From JBEIVB01 sp040374085 (GTDB lineage: Bacteria; Bacteroidota; Bacteroidia; UBA4408): 64,000 bases of DNA. The translations under genes were made by a program, and so were the position numbers. The DNA lies in the NCBI GenBank assembly GCA_040374085.1, contig JBEIVB010000001.1, forward strand, positions 42,330 to 106,329, written 5' to 3'. The notes beneath the pieces are model-generated. The model did not search any database and was not told where the DNA came from. It saw only the letters and a program-made list of their open reading frames with translations. Positions 52,402-62,185 of the stretch are shown here, one piece after another (position 1 is the stretch's first letter; the number at the start of each line of letters is the position of its first letter).

Positions 52402-52923
52402 ATGACGAAAGAGCAAAAGAATGAGATGATCGGGATGCTGGTAGAGAAGCTGAATACTTCAGCCAACTTTTACCTAACCGATGCTTCTTCTCTAACAGTG
52501 GAGAAGACCAACCAATTGCGCCGTAAGTGCTTCGAGAATCAGATTGAGATGCAGGTGGTAAAAAACACCTTGCTGGAGAAAGCGATGGAGCGCACGGGAA
52601 AGAACTATGCCGAGTTGTATGGTGCCTTAAAAGGCTCTACAGCAGTAATGTTTTGCGAGACTGCCAACGTGCCTGCACGTTTGATTCAGGAGTTTCGTAG
52701 AGGATCTGACAAGCCTACATTGAAAGGTGCGTTTGTTCAGGAGTCTGTTTACATCGGCGACAATCAACTGGAGGCACTTGCCACCATCAAATCGAAAAAC
52801 GAGATGATTGGAGAGGTAATTGGTCTCTTGCAAAGCCCTGCGAAGAATGTTGTATCTGCTCTTAAATCGAGCGGAGGCAAGCTTGCCGGACTTGTTAAAA
52901 CACTTCAGGAGCGTCCTGAATAA
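52402..52923 (+). CDS. rplJ: 50S ribosomal protein L10
   Basis: A 173-aa L10, the base of the L7/L12 stalk. It starts MTKEQKNEMIGM at 52402; the longer ORF overlaps rplA. NFYLTDASSLTVEKTNQLRR and LKGSTAVMFCETANVPARLI are typical. The C-terminal helix for L12 dimers is present (KLAGLVKTLQ). Confidence 0.97.
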   Translation: MTKEQKNEMIGMLVEKLNTSANFYLTDASSLTVEKTNQLRRKCFENQIEMQVVKNTLLEKAMERTGKNYAELYGALKGSTAVMFCETANVPARLIQEFRRGSDKPTLKGAFVQESVYIGDNQLEALATIKSKNEMIGEVIGLLQSPAKNVVSALKSSGGKLAGLVKTLQERPE

Positions 52924-52979
52924 AACGCACAACAACAACTAATTCAACCCAATCGAAAAACAACTCAAAAACAATAACC

Positions 52980-53357
52980 ATGGCTGATTTGAAAGCTTTT
53001 GCTGAACAACTCGTTAACCTTACCGTGAAGGAAGTAAACGAACTGGCACAAATCCTAAAGGATGAGTATGGCATCGAGCCTGCTGCTGCTGCTGTTGCGG
53101 TTGCTGCCGGACCTGCTGCCGGAGGTGGCGCTGCTGCTGCCGAACAAACTTCTTTTGATGTAGTATTGAAATCAGGAGGAGCCAATAAACTTGCAGTAGT
53201 AAAATTGGTAAAAGACCTTACCGGTCTTGGTCTAAAAGAGGCCAAAGATTTGGTAGACGGTGCACCGAAGCCGATCAAGGAAGGTGTAAGCAAGGAAGAA
53301 GCCGAATCACTGAAAGCTCAGTTGATCGAGGCCGGAGCCGAAGTGGAGGTGAAGTAA
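52980..53357 (+). CDS. rplL: 50S ribosomal protein L7/L12
   Basis: A 125-aa stalk protein. The N-terminal dimerisation domain (1-33) is followed by an Ala/Gly-rich hinge (about 36-58, GPAAGGGAAAAE) and the C-terminal factor-binding domain with KLAVVKLVKDLTGLGLKEAK. Normal length. Followed by a 146-bp gap with an RNA hairpin before rpoB. Confidence 0.97.
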   Translation: MADLKAFAEQLVNLTVKEVNELAQILKDEYGIEPAAAAVAVAAGPAAGGGAAAAEQTSFDVVLKSGGANKLAVVKLVKDLTGLGLKEAKDLVDGAPKPIKEGVSKEEAESLKAQLIEAGAEVEVK

Positions 53358-53390
53358 TTCGCCTTTCAGGTTCCCTTGTTAACAGGGAGA

Positions 53391-53447
53391 AAACAACGCT
53401 GGTTTAGTCCTTTACAGCAATGTATTGGACTAAACCAATTGTTGTTT
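53391..53447 (+). promoter_or_regulatory. Large hairpin in the rplL-rpoB gap
   Basis: An 11-bp perfect stem (TGGTTTAGTCC 53400-53410 with GGACTAAACCA 53427-53437) extended at its base by a 7-bp stem (AAACAAC 53391-53397 with GTTGTTT 53441-53447). There is no U-tract, so it is not a classic terminator. The position matches the attenuator/RNase III site in the same gap of E. coli. Confidence 0.65.
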
Positions 53448-53503
53448 CATACAGTTGACATCAAATTCTTCTATCCGTAGTTGTTTACCTAACCCAAAGC
53501 CCC

Positions 53504-56500
53504 TTGACAACAACGCACAAAAAAGCCGAGCGCATCAACTTTTCATCGCTCAAAAATCAGGTTCCTTATCCTGACTTCCTGGACATTCAGATCAAATCGT
53601 TCCAGGATTTTTTTCAATTAGAAACAACTCCTGAGAACCGCCAGGGCGAGGGTCTTTTCAAGGTTTTCGCTGAGAACTTTCCGATCACGGATGCTCGAAA
53701 CAACTTCGTGTTGGAGTTCTTGGATTACTTTGTTGATCCGCCGCGCTACTCTATTGATGAGTGCATCGAGCGGGGTTTGACCTATTCGGTTCCGTTAAAA
53801 GCAAAACTCAAATTATATTGCACCGATCCTGAGCACGAGGACTTCGAAACCATCGTGCAGGATGTATATCTTGGTACCATTCCATACATGACCCCCAAGG
53901 GCACATTTGTGATCAATGGTGCTGAGCGGGTTATCGTATCTCAATTGCACCGTTCGCCTGGGGTATTCTTCGGGCAAACCCGTCACGCCAACGGCACTAA
54001 GCTGTATTCGGCTCGTGTTATTCCTTTCAAAGGTTCGTGGATTGAATTTGCCACGGATATTAACAGCGTCATGTACGCTTACATCGACCGTAAGAAAAAG
54101 CTTCCTGTGACCACCTTGCTCCGAGCCATTGGTTTCGAGAGTGACAAGGACATTTTGGAGATTTTCAACTTGGCCGATGAATACAAAATCACCAAAACCA
54201 GCATCAAGCAAGCCTTGGGTAGGAAGCTTGCTGCAAGGGTTTTGAAATCATGGGTAGAGGACTTCGTGGATGAGGACACTGGAGAAGTAGTTTCCATTCG
54301 TCGTAACGAGGTTTTGATAGACCGTGAAACCGTTTTGGAGAAGGACCATTTGGATATGATCCTTGAAAACGATGTAAAGTCCATCATCCTTCACAAAGAA
54401 GATGCAAATCTGGCCGACTACGCCATCATTTACAACACCCTTCAAAAAGATCCATCCAACTCGGAAAAGGAAGCGGTAGAACACATCTACCGTCAACTCC
54501 GAAACGCTGAGCCCCCGGATGAGGAAACTGCCCGTGGCATCATTGAGAAACTGTTCTTCTCTGACAAGCGCTACGATTTGGGTGAAGTTGGGCGTTACCG
54601 CATCAACAAAAAACTTGACCGCAACACACCTGATGATGTAAAGGTTCTTACCAAAGATGACATCATTGCCATTATAAAATATCTGATTGAGCTCATCAAC
54701 TCCAAGGCGGATGTTGATGACATCGATCACTTGAGCAACCGTAGGGTGCGCACCGTTGGTGAGCAATTGTATGCTCAGTTTGGCGTGGGTCTTTCGCGAA
54801 TGGCCCGTACCATTCGCGAGCGCATGAACGTGCGAGACAATGAGGTGTTTACTCCAACCGACCTCATCAATGCCAAGACCTTATCCTCCGTTATCAACTC
54901 GTTTTTTGGCACCAACCAGCTCAGCCAGTTCATGGATCAAACCAATCCGTTGGCCGAGATTACGCACAAGCGTCGTTTGTCGGCACTCGGGCCAGGTGGT
55001 CTTTCGAGAGAGCGTGCAGGTTTTGAGGTTCGTGACGTGCACTACACCCACTACGGGCGACTGTGTACCATTGAAACTCCTGAAGGACCAAACATTGGTT
55101 TGATTTCATCACTTTGCGTATATGCCAAGGTAAACAAGCTTGGATTCATCGAAACACCTTACCTGAAAGTCAACGAAGGTAAGCTGGATACCACAACCAG
55201 TATTGTTTACTTAAGTGCAGAACAAGAAACCAATCTTACCATAGCTCAGGCCAACACGGCCATGGATGCGAAGGGCAACATTACCACACAGCGTGTAAAT
55301 GCGCGCTACGGAGGAGACCTTCCGGTTGTTACACCCGATCGGGTGGATCTTATGGACGTTGCTCCGAATCAAATTGCCTCAATAGCCGCATCGCTCATTC
55401 CATTCTTGGAGCACGATGATGCAAACCGTGCATTGATGGGCTCCAACATGCAACGTCAGGCTGTTCCTCTTTTGCGCCCTGAGGCGCCGGTGGTTGGAAC
55501 TGGCTTGGAGGGCCCTGTAGCTCGCGATAGTCGGGTTCTGCTGAATGCAGAAGGCGATGGAGTTGTTGATTATGTGGATGCCAATGAAATTGTGATTCGC
55601 TACAACCGCACCGACACCGACCGCTTGGTAAGTTTCGAAGGCGACACCCGTTCATACAAACTCACCAAATTCCGCAAAACCAACCAGAACACCTGCATCA
55701 ACCTAAAGCCAATTGTGCGCAAAGGAGAGAAGGTAACACAGGGTCAGGTATTGTGTGAAGGTTATGCAACTCAGAATGGTGAGCTAGCTCTAGGTCGTAA
55801 CTTAAAAGTGGCCTTCATGCCATGGAAGGGTTACAACTTTGAAGATGCCATTGTTATTTCTGAGCGCGTTGCACGGGAGGATATTTTTACCTCTCTGCAC
55901 ATCGACGAATACTCGTTGGAGGTGCGCGATACCAAGCGCGGTGTTGAAGAACTTACCAGCGACATTCCAAACGTGAGCGAGGAAGCCACCAAAGATTTGG
56001 ATCAAAACGGTCTAATCCGAATTGGTGCAGAAGTAAAAGAAGGCGACATCCTAATTGGAAAAATCACTCCGAAAGGTGAAACCGATCCTTCTCCGGAAGA
56101 AAAACTTCTTCGCGCCATATTCGGCGACAAGGCCGGCGATGTGAAAGATGCCTCTCTGAAAGCGCCTCCAAGTTTGAGGGGTGTGGTTATTGATACTAAG
56201 CTGTTCAGCAGAGTGGTAAAAGACCGCAAATCCAAAACAGACGAGAAAGCCATCATCGCCAAGCTGGATGATGAATATGGACAAGAGGCTGCTCAACTGA
56301 AAGATAAGCTTGTTGAAAAACTCTTTGAGTTGGTGAATGGCAAAACTTCCCAAGGTGTAATGAACAACTTTAAAGAAGTTGTAATTGCTAAGGGAACGAA
56401 ATTCACCCAAAAGATTTTACAACAAATTGACTATGCCAACGTGAATCCCAACAAATGGACCGTTGACAAAGATAACAGCGACTTGATTCGACTGTTGATT

Positions 56501-57316
56501 CACAACTACAACATTAAAGCCAACGACCTTCTGGGTATTTACAAGCGCAAGAAATTTGCTTTAACCGTTGGAGATGAGCTACCTGCAGGAATTGTTCAGC
56601 TTGCAAAAGTGTACATCGCCAAGAAGCGTAAGTTGAAAGTGGGCGATAAGATGGCAGGGCGTCACGGTAACAAGGGTATTGTTGCCCGCATTGTGCGCGA
56701 TGAGGATATGCCTTTCTTGGAAGATGGAACTCCGGTTGACATTGTGTTGAACCCACTTGGTGTACCATCGAGGATGAACCTTGGTCAGATTTACGAAACC
56801 GTTTTAGGTTGGGCAGGGCAGAAACTTGGTAAGAAGTATGCTACTCCGATTTTTGACGGTGCATCTGCTGATCAGATCAACGAAATAACCGACGAGGCTG
56901 GCATTCCACGTTTTGGCCGCACCTTCTTGTATGATGGTGGCACAGGTGAGCGTTTCGATCAGCCGGCTACGGTTGGTATTATTTACATGCTGAAACTGGG
57001 CCACATGGTTGATGATAAAATGCACGCCCGTTCCATCGGACCATACAGCCTCATCACGCAGCAACCTTTGGGTGGTAAAGCCCAGTTCGGTGGTCAGCGC
57101 TTTGGGGAAATGGAAGTTTGGGCCTTGGAAGCTTTTGGTGCTGCCAACATTCTTCAGGAGATCCTCACAATCAAGTCAGACGACGTAATGGGAAGGGCCA
57201 AAGCCTATGAAGCGATTGTGAAAGGTGAGAACATGCCAACTCCAGGAATACCGGAGTCGTTCAATGTATTGATGCATGAACTTCGCGGTCTGGCTCTTGA
57301 CATCAAACTGGAGTAA
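53504..57316 (+). CDS. rpoB: RNA polymerase beta subunit (TTG start)
   Basis: A 1270-aa beta subunit with the family's usual Bacteroidota length. The rifampicin region has GTNQLSQFMDQTNPLAEITH and KRRLSALGPGGLSRERAGFE, and is wild-type-like. The C-terminus has GDKMAGRHGNKGIV and PLGGKAQFGGQRFGEMEVWA. The only start that gives the conserved N-terminus (ERINFSS, PYPDFLDIQIKSF) is TTG at 53504: an in-frame stop lies at 53456-53458 and no ATG occurs in between. The next in-frame Met is past residue 120. Confidence 0.97.
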   Translation: MTTTHKKAERINFSSLKNQVPYPDFLDIQIKSFQDFFQLETTPENRQGEGLFKVFAENFPITDARNNFVLEFLDYFVDPPRYSIDECIERGLTYSVPLKAKLKLYCTDPEHEDFETIVQDVYLGTIPYMTPKGTFVINGAERVIVSQLHRSPGVFFGQTRHANGTKLYSARVIPFKGSWIEFATDINSVMYAYIDRKKKLPVTTLLRAIGFESDKDILEIFNLADEYKITKTSIKQALGRKLAARVLKSWVEDFVDEDTGEVVSIRRNEVLIDRETVLEKDHLDMILENDVKSIILHKEDANLADYAIIYNTLQKDPSNSEKEAVEHIYRQLRNAEPPDEETARGIIEKLFFSDKRYDLGEVGRYRINKKLDRNTPDDVKVLTKDDIIAIIKYLIELINSKADVDDIDHLSNRRVRTVGEQLYAQFGVGLSRMARTIRERMNVRDNEVFTPTDLINAKTLSSVINSFFGTNQLSQFMDQTNPLAEITHKRRLSALGPGGLSRERAGFEVRDVHYTHYGRLCTIETPEGPNIGLISSLCVYAKVNKLGFIETPYLKVNEGKLDTTTSIVYLSAEQETNLTIAQANTAMDAKGNITTQRVNARYGGDLPVVTPDRVDLMDVAPNQIASIAASLIPFLEHDDANRALMGSNMQRQAVPLLRPEAPVVGTGLEGPVARDSRVLLNAEGDGVVDYVDANEIVIRYNRTDTDRLVSFEGDTRSYKLTKFRKTNQNTCINLKPIVRKGEKVTQGQVLCEGYATQNGELALGRNLKVAFMPWKGYNFEDAIVISERVAREDIFTSLHIDEYSLEVRDTKRGVEELTSDIPNVSEEATKDLDQNGLIRIGAEVKEGDILIGKITPKGETDPSPEEKLLRAIFGDKAGDVKDASLKAPPSLRGVVIDTKLFSRVVKDRKSKTDEKAIIAKLDDEYGQEAAQLKDKLVEKLFELVNGKTSQGVMNNFKEVVIAKGTKFTQKILQQIDYANVNPNKWTVDKDNSDLIRLLIHNYNIKANDLLGIYKRKKFALTVGDELPAGIVQLAKVYIAKKRKLKVGDKMAGRHGNKGIVARIVRDEDMPFLEDGTPVDIVLNPLGVPSRMNLGQIYETVLGWAGQKLGKKYATPIFDGASADQINEITDEAGIPRFGRTFLYDGGTGERFDQPATVGIIYMLKLGHMVDDKMHARSIGPYSLITQQPLGGKAQFGGQRFGEMEVWALEAFGAANILQEILTIKSDDVMGRAKAYEAIVKGENMPTPGIPESFNVLMHELRGLALDIKLE

Positions 57317-57344
57317 CCCGGGTTTAACCGCCTAATGAAGTGCC

Positions 57345-57370
57345 GCAGGGAGCACCAATCCGCTCCCTGC
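57345..57370 (+). promoter_or_regulatory. Hairpin between rpoB and rpoC
   Basis: A nine-bp perfect stem GCAGGGAGC/GCTCCCTGC with an 8-nt loop, without a T-run. It is 33 bp before the rpoC ATG. It may be a processing site or mRNA stabiliser. Confidence 0.55.
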
Positions 57371-57403
57371 ATTTCAACACAAATCATTAATAAAACGTCA
57401 AAC

Positions 57404-60400
57404 ATGACTTTTAAAAAGGAAAATAAAGTCCGGAGTAACTTCACCACCATCCGCATTGGTTTGGCTTCGCCTGAAACCATTCTTGCGCGTTCCAGCGGTG
57501 AGGTTCTAAAACCAGAAACAATTAACTACCGTACGTACAAGCCTGAAATGGGAGGTTTGTTTTGCGAGCGTATTTTTGGTCCGGTAAAGGACTGGGAGTG
57601 TGCTTGTGGTAAGTACAAGCGTATTCGATACAAAGGCATTGTGTGCGATCGTTGCGGAGTTGAGGTAACGGAGAAAAAAGTTCGCCGAGAGCGTATGGGC
57701 CACATTTCTTTGGTGGTTCCTGTTGCACACATCTGGTATTTCCGTTCTCTCCCGAACAAAATTGGGTATCTTCTTGGATTGGCATCCAAAAAATTGGATT
57801 CCATCATATACTACGAACGTTATGTTGTTATACAGCCAGGCATAAAAGCAGAGGATGGCATCGAAAAAATGGCGTTTCTTTCTGAAGAGGAATACCTTAA
57901 CATACTCGATACCCTACCAAGAGAAAATCAGCATTTGGATGATAAGGATCCAAATAAATTCATCGCCAAGATGGGTGCAGAGGCTTTGTTTGAATTGCTT
58001 TCACGCATCGACCTGGAATCGTTGAGTGCTGAATTGCGTCACAAGGCCAACACCGAAACTTCTCAGCAACGTAAGACTGAAGCGTTGAAGCGTCTTCAGG
58101 TGGTGAACAGTTTCAGACAAGCAAATGCTTCGGCGACCGCAGAGTATAAAGCGGCTCAAGAAGAAGCTTCTTTAAATGGCGAATCCGTTGAGAACAAAGG
58201 TCTGGACCAAAACAAACTATCCAACAGTCCTGCATGGATGGTAATAAAAGTGGTACCGGTGATTCCGCCGGAATTGCGGCCACTTGTTCCATTGGATGGG
58301 GGTCGTTTCGCAACCTCCGACTTGAACGATTTGTACCGCCGGGTCATCATCCGCAACAATCGTTTGAAGCGTTTGATTGAAATCAAAGCGCCCGAGGTTA
58401 TTCTTCGCAATGAGAAGCGCATGTTGCAGGAAGCCGTTGATTCTCTTTTCGACAACAGCCGCAAATCCAACGCGGTAAAAACAGAATCGAATCGTGCGCT
58501 CAAATCCCTTTCTGATTCCTTGAAAGGTAAGCAAGGTCGTTTCCGTCAAAACCTATTGGGTAAGCGGGTTGACTACTCTGCTCGTTCGGTAATCGTGGTT
58601 GGTCCGGAATTGAAGTTGCATGAATGCGGAATTCCGAAGGATATGGCAGCTGAGCTCTATAAGCCATTTATTATTAGAAAGCTTATCGAGAGGGGCGTTG
58701 TAAAAACCGTTAAGTCGGCTAAGAAAATTGTAGACCGGAAAGATGCCATTGTTTGGGACATTCTGGAAAACACCTTGAAAGGTCACCCTGTTTTGTTGAA
58801 CCGCGCCCCTACCCTACACCGTTTGGGTATTCAGGCCTTTCAACCCAAGCTCATTGAAGGGAAAGCCATTCAGCTTCACCCTCTAGTTTGTACCGCATTT
58901 AATGCTGATTTTGATGGTGACCAGATGGCGGTTCACCTGCCTTTGGGCAATGCTGCCATTTTGGAAGCTCAGATGTTGATGCTTGCATCACACAACATTC
59001 TAAATCCAGCCAATGGTGCTCCCATCACAGTACCGTCCCAGGACATGGTACTTGGTCTGTACTACATGACCAAGGGCAAGAAAAGCACGGAAACTGAGAA
59101 GGTCAAAGGAGAAGGCATAATCTTCTACTCTCCGGAGGAGGTTATCATTGCTTACAATGAGAAAAAAGTGGATTTGCATGCCGTTATTCGGGTCAAAACT
59201 TGGGTAAAAGAGCAGGGTGAACTCGCACGTAAACTTATCGAGACAACTGTTGGCCGTGTGTTATTCAACCAAGTTGTTCCAATCGAAGTAGGATACATCA
59301 ACGAATTGTTGACCAAGAAGTCGCTGCGCGACATCATTGGCACCATCTTGAAAACCGCAGGCGTTGCAAAGACAGCCAAATTCTTGGATGACATGAAGGA
59401 TCTTGGATTCAGCATGGCGTTCAGGGGAGGCTTGTCGTTTAATCTGGGCGATGTTATAATACCGGTTGATAAAGACGCCATGATCAACGATGCGTTGGAG
59501 CAGGTTTCAGAGGTATCTGCCAACTACAACATGGGCTTCATCACCGATCGTGAGCGCTACAATCAGGTGATCGATATTTGGACGCACACCAACGCTCGTT
59601 TGACTCAGAAACTGATTAATCAGTTGATTAACGACCGTCAAGGATTTAACAGCATATATATGATGTTGGATTCTGGTGCACGTGGTTCTAAGGAACAAAT
59701 TCGGCAGCTTTCCGGAATGCGTGGTTTGATGGCTAAGCCTCAAAAGTCAGGCTCAGGTGGTGGAGAAATTATTGAGAATCCGATCATCTCCAACTTTAAG
59801 GAAGGCCTTTCGATTTTGGAGTACTTCATTTCTACGCACGGTGCTCGGAAAGGTCTTGCGGATACGGCTTTGAAAACTGCCGATGCCGGATATCTAACAC
59901 GCCGTCTGGTGGACGTATCTCAAGACGTAATCATCACCATAGAGGATTGTGGAACCTTGCGTGGCTTGGTTGCCACCCCTTTGAAAAAGAACGAAGAAGT
60001 AGTGGAGAGCCTTTACGACAGAATTTTGGGTCGTACCTCTGTACACGATGTTTACCATCCGAACACGGGAGAATTGCTGGTGCATGCCGGTGATGAAATA
60101 AGGGAAGATGAGGCCAAAGCCATTGAGCAATCTCCATTGGAATCGGTAGAGATTCGTTCCGTGTTGACATGCGAGAGCAAGCTTGGTGTATGTTCTAAAT
60201 GTTATGGGCGTAACCTTGCAACCGGTCGAATGGTTCAGAAAGGTGAGGCTGTTGGTGTAATTGCGGCTCAATCCATCGGCGAGCCTGGTACCCAGCTTAC
60301 CCTTCGTACATTCCACGTGGGTGGGGTTGCGGGAACCATAGCTACTGAGTCTTCCATAAAGGCCAAGCACGCTGGTATTGTGGAGATTGATGAGTTGCGT

Positions 60401-61786
60401 ACCGTTGAACGCAAAGGAGCTGAGGGCGAGAAGATTCAAGTAGTAATCGGCCGTTCTGCAGAAATGCGTATTATTGATAAAAACACCAAGATTGTTCTTA
60501 CCACATCCAACATTCCTTACGGTGCACAGCTTTACATAAAGAACGGTGAAGAAGTTACTGCAGGAAAGTTGATTTGCGATTGGGATCCATTCAACGCTGT
60601 GATTCTTTCTGAGATGAGTGGTATTCTGGAGTTTGAAGCTCTCGAAGAAGGGATCACCTACCGCGAAGAGGCGGATGAGCAAACTGGATTTGCCGAAAAA
60701 GTGGTAATTGAAAGCCGCGACAAAACCAAGAACCCTGCCATTAAGATTGTTGATAAGACCGGTGAAGTGCTGCGCACATACAACCTACCCGTTACTGCCC
60801 ACATCATAGTAGAGAATGGATCTAAAATCGAGGCAGGTAATGTTCTCGTGAAGATTCCGCGCTCTGCGGGTAAAGGTGGTGATATCACCGGTGGTCTTCC
60901 TCGCGTAACAGAATTATTTGAAGCCCGTAATCCAACAAATCCGGCAGTGGTTTCTGAAATTGATGGAATCGTTTCTTTCGGCAAAATCAAGCGAGGCAAC
61001 AAAGAAGTTATTGTTGAAAGCCGCACGGGTGAGATAAGCAAATACATTGTTCCGCTTTCAAAACACATTTTGGTTCAAGAAAATGATTTTGTGAAAGCCG
61101 GTATGCCGCTTTCTGATGGTGCCATTTCGCCTGATGACATTTTGTCCATCAAAGGGCCAACCGCGGTTCAGGAATACCTTGTTAACGAAATTCAAGAAGT
61201 TTATCGTTTACAAGGTGTAAAAATCAACGATAAGCATTTCGAGGTGATTGTTCGCCAGATGATGCGTAAGGTTGAGATTTCCGATCCGGGCGATTCCCGA
61301 TTCCTAGAGAAGCAGCTGGTAAATAAGGCTGAGTTTATGGACGAGAACGACAACTTGTTTGGTAAAGTGTATGTTGAAGATCCCGGAGACTCAAATACCT
61401 TAAAGGCAGGCCAAATCATCAGTGCACGGAAATTGCGTGATGAGAACTCTATGCTGAAGCGTAAGGACTTGAAGATGGTAAATGCCCGTCAGGCAACTCC
61501 AGCCACTTCCATTTCTGTTCTTCAGGGCATCACCAAAGCATCGCTGCAAACGAACAGTTTCATTTCAGCTGCATCTTTCCAGGAAACTACGAAAGTCCTG
61601 AATGAGGCTGCTGTTAGTGGAAAAGCAGATGATTTGTTGGGTCTGAAAGAGAACGTAATCGTTGGGCACTTGATTCCGGCTGGAACCGGTCTGCGTGAGT
61701 ACGAGAAGATTGTGGTAGGTTCGAAAGAGGACTTCGAAAATCTGATGGTTTCGCGTCGCGACAGGGTAAAAGAGGAAATCGAGTAA
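57404..61786 (+). CDS. rpoC: RNA polymerase beta' subunit
   Basis: A 1460-aa beta' subunit. The N-terminal zinc finger is CACGKYKRIRYKGIVCDRCG, the catalytic NADFDGDQMA loop lies near residue 500, the bridge helix and trigger loop region follows (GARGSKEQIRQLSGMRGLMA, and QSIGEPGTQLTLRTFHVGG), and a second zinc site is CESKLGVCSKCYGR. No intein or split is seen. The ATG at 57404 (MTFKKENKVR) fits; the ORF extends upstream only into the intergenic hairpin. Confidence 0.98.
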   Translation: MTFKKENKVRSNFTTIRIGLASPETILARSSGEVLKPETINYRTYKPEMGGLFCERIFGPVKDWECACGKYKRIRYKGIVCDRCGVEVTEKKVRRERMGHISLVVPVAHIWYFRSLPNKIGYLLGLASKKLDSIIYYERYVVIQPGIKAEDGIEKMAFLSEEEYLNILDTLPRENQHLDDKDPNKFIAKMGAEALFELLSRIDLESLSAELRHKANTETSQQRKTEALKRLQVVNSFRQANASATAEYKAAQEEASLNGESVENKGLDQNKLSNSPAWMVIKVVPVIPPELRPLVPLDGGRFATSDLNDLYRRVIIRNNRLKRLIEIKAPEVILRNEKRMLQEAVDSLFDNSRKSNAVKTESNRALKSLSDSLKGKQGRFRQNLLGKRVDYSARSVIVVGPELKLHECGIPKDMAAELYKPFIIRKLIERGVVKTVKSAKKIVDRKDAIVWDILENTLKGHPVLLNRAPTLHRLGIQAFQPKLIEGKAIQLHPLVCTAFNADFDGDQMAVHLPLGNAAILEAQMLMLASHNILNPANGAPITVPSQDMVLGLYYMTKGKKSTETEKVKGEGIIFYSPEEVIIAYNEKKVDLHAVIRVKTWVKEQGELARKLIETTVGRVLFNQVVPIEVGYINELLTKKSLRDIIGTILKTAGVAKTAKFLDDMKDLGFSMAFRGGLSFNLGDVIIPVDKDAMINDALEQVSEVSANYNMGFITDRERYNQVIDIWTHTNARLTQKLINQLINDRQGFNSIYMMLDSGARGSKEQIRQLSGMRGLMAKPQKSGSGGGEIIENPIISNFKEGLSILEYFISTHGARKGLADTALKTADAGYLTRRLVDVSQDVIITIEDCGTLRGLVATPLKKNEEVVESLYDRILGRTSVHDVYHPNTGELLVHAGDEIREDEAKAIEQSPLESVEIRSVLTCESKLGVCSKCYGRNLATGRMVQKGEAVGVIAAQSIGEPGTQLTLRTFHVGGVAGTIATESSIKAKHAGIVEIDELRTVERKGAEGEKIQVVIGRSAEMRIIDKNTKIVLTTSNIPYGAQLYIKNGEEVTAGKLICDWDPFNAVILSEMSGILEFEALEEGITYREEADEQTGFAEKVVIESRDKTKNPAIKIVDKTGEVLRTYNLPVTAHIIVENGSKIEAGNVLVKIPRSAGKGGDITGGLPRVTELFEARNPTNPAVVSEIDGIVSFGKIKRGNKEVIVESRTGEISKYIVPLSKHILVQENDFVKAGMPLSDGAISPDDILSIKGPTAVQEYLVNEIQEVYRLQGVKINDKHFEVIVRQMMRKVEISDPGDSRFLEKQLVNKAEFMDENDNLFGKVYVEDPGDSNTLKAGQIISARKLRDENSMLKRKDLKMVNARQATPATSISVLQGITKASLQTNSFISAASFQETTKVLNEAAVSGKADDLLGLKENVIVGHLIPAGTGLREYEKIVVGSKEDFENLMVSRRDRVKEEIE

Positions 61787-61807
61787 TACAAGTTCTGCAA
61801 CACCTTT

Positions 61808-61849
61808 AAAGCCCCTGTCAGTCAAACACTGGCAAGGGCTTTATTTTTT
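61808..61849 (+). terminator. Terminator of the rpoBC operon
   Basis: A long stem (61808-61822 with 61828-61842, one mismatch and a G-U) with a 5-nt loop followed by TTTATTTTTTT. The DUF3467 gene begins 16 bp later, so it may depend on readthrough. Confidence 0.85.
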
Positions 61850-61865
61850 TGATAAACACAACATT

Positions 61866-62174
61866 ATGGAACAACAGCCTGAAAACCAATTGAACATAGA
61901 GCTATCGGAAGAGATAGCTGAGGGGCATTATGCCAACCTTGCCATCATCTCGCATTCACCAACGGAGTTTGTGATGGATTTCATTCGCATTCTTCCGAAC
62001 GTTCCGAAAGCCAAAGTAAAAACTCGGGTCATCATGACACCACAGCATGCAAAGCGTTTGATGCAGGCCTTGCGGGAGAACATCGGAAAATACGAGCAGC
62101 AGTTTGGCAACATCAAAGATGCGGAGATGCCCAGCATTCCCATGAACTTTGGTGGACCTACCGGTTTGGCTTAA
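61866..62174 (+). CDS. DUF3467 protein
   Basis: A 102-aa cytoplasmic protein: EGHYANLAIISHSPTEFVMD and PKAKVKTRVIMTPQHAKRLM are the DUF3467 signature. Its place directly after rpoC is conserved in Bacteroidota (established gene order). The function is unknown. It lies 16 bp after a strong terminator and 11 bp before the next gene; no consensus -7 element is visible in that space. Confidence 0.9.
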   Translation: MEQQPENQLNIELSEEIAEGHYANLAIISHSPTEFVMDFIRILPNVPKAKVKTRVIMTPQHAKRLMQALRENIGKYEQQFGNIKDAEMPSIPMNFGGPTGLA

Positions 62175-62185
62175 ATGCATGCCTA

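Noticed and set aside
59894..60682. 262-aa minus-strand ORF opposite rpoC
   Set aside because: Entirely inside rpoC; no start context or family features.
57404..61786. Search for an intein or split in rpoC and rpoB
   Set aside because: Both reading frames are continuous with normal length and no Hint-domain motifs.
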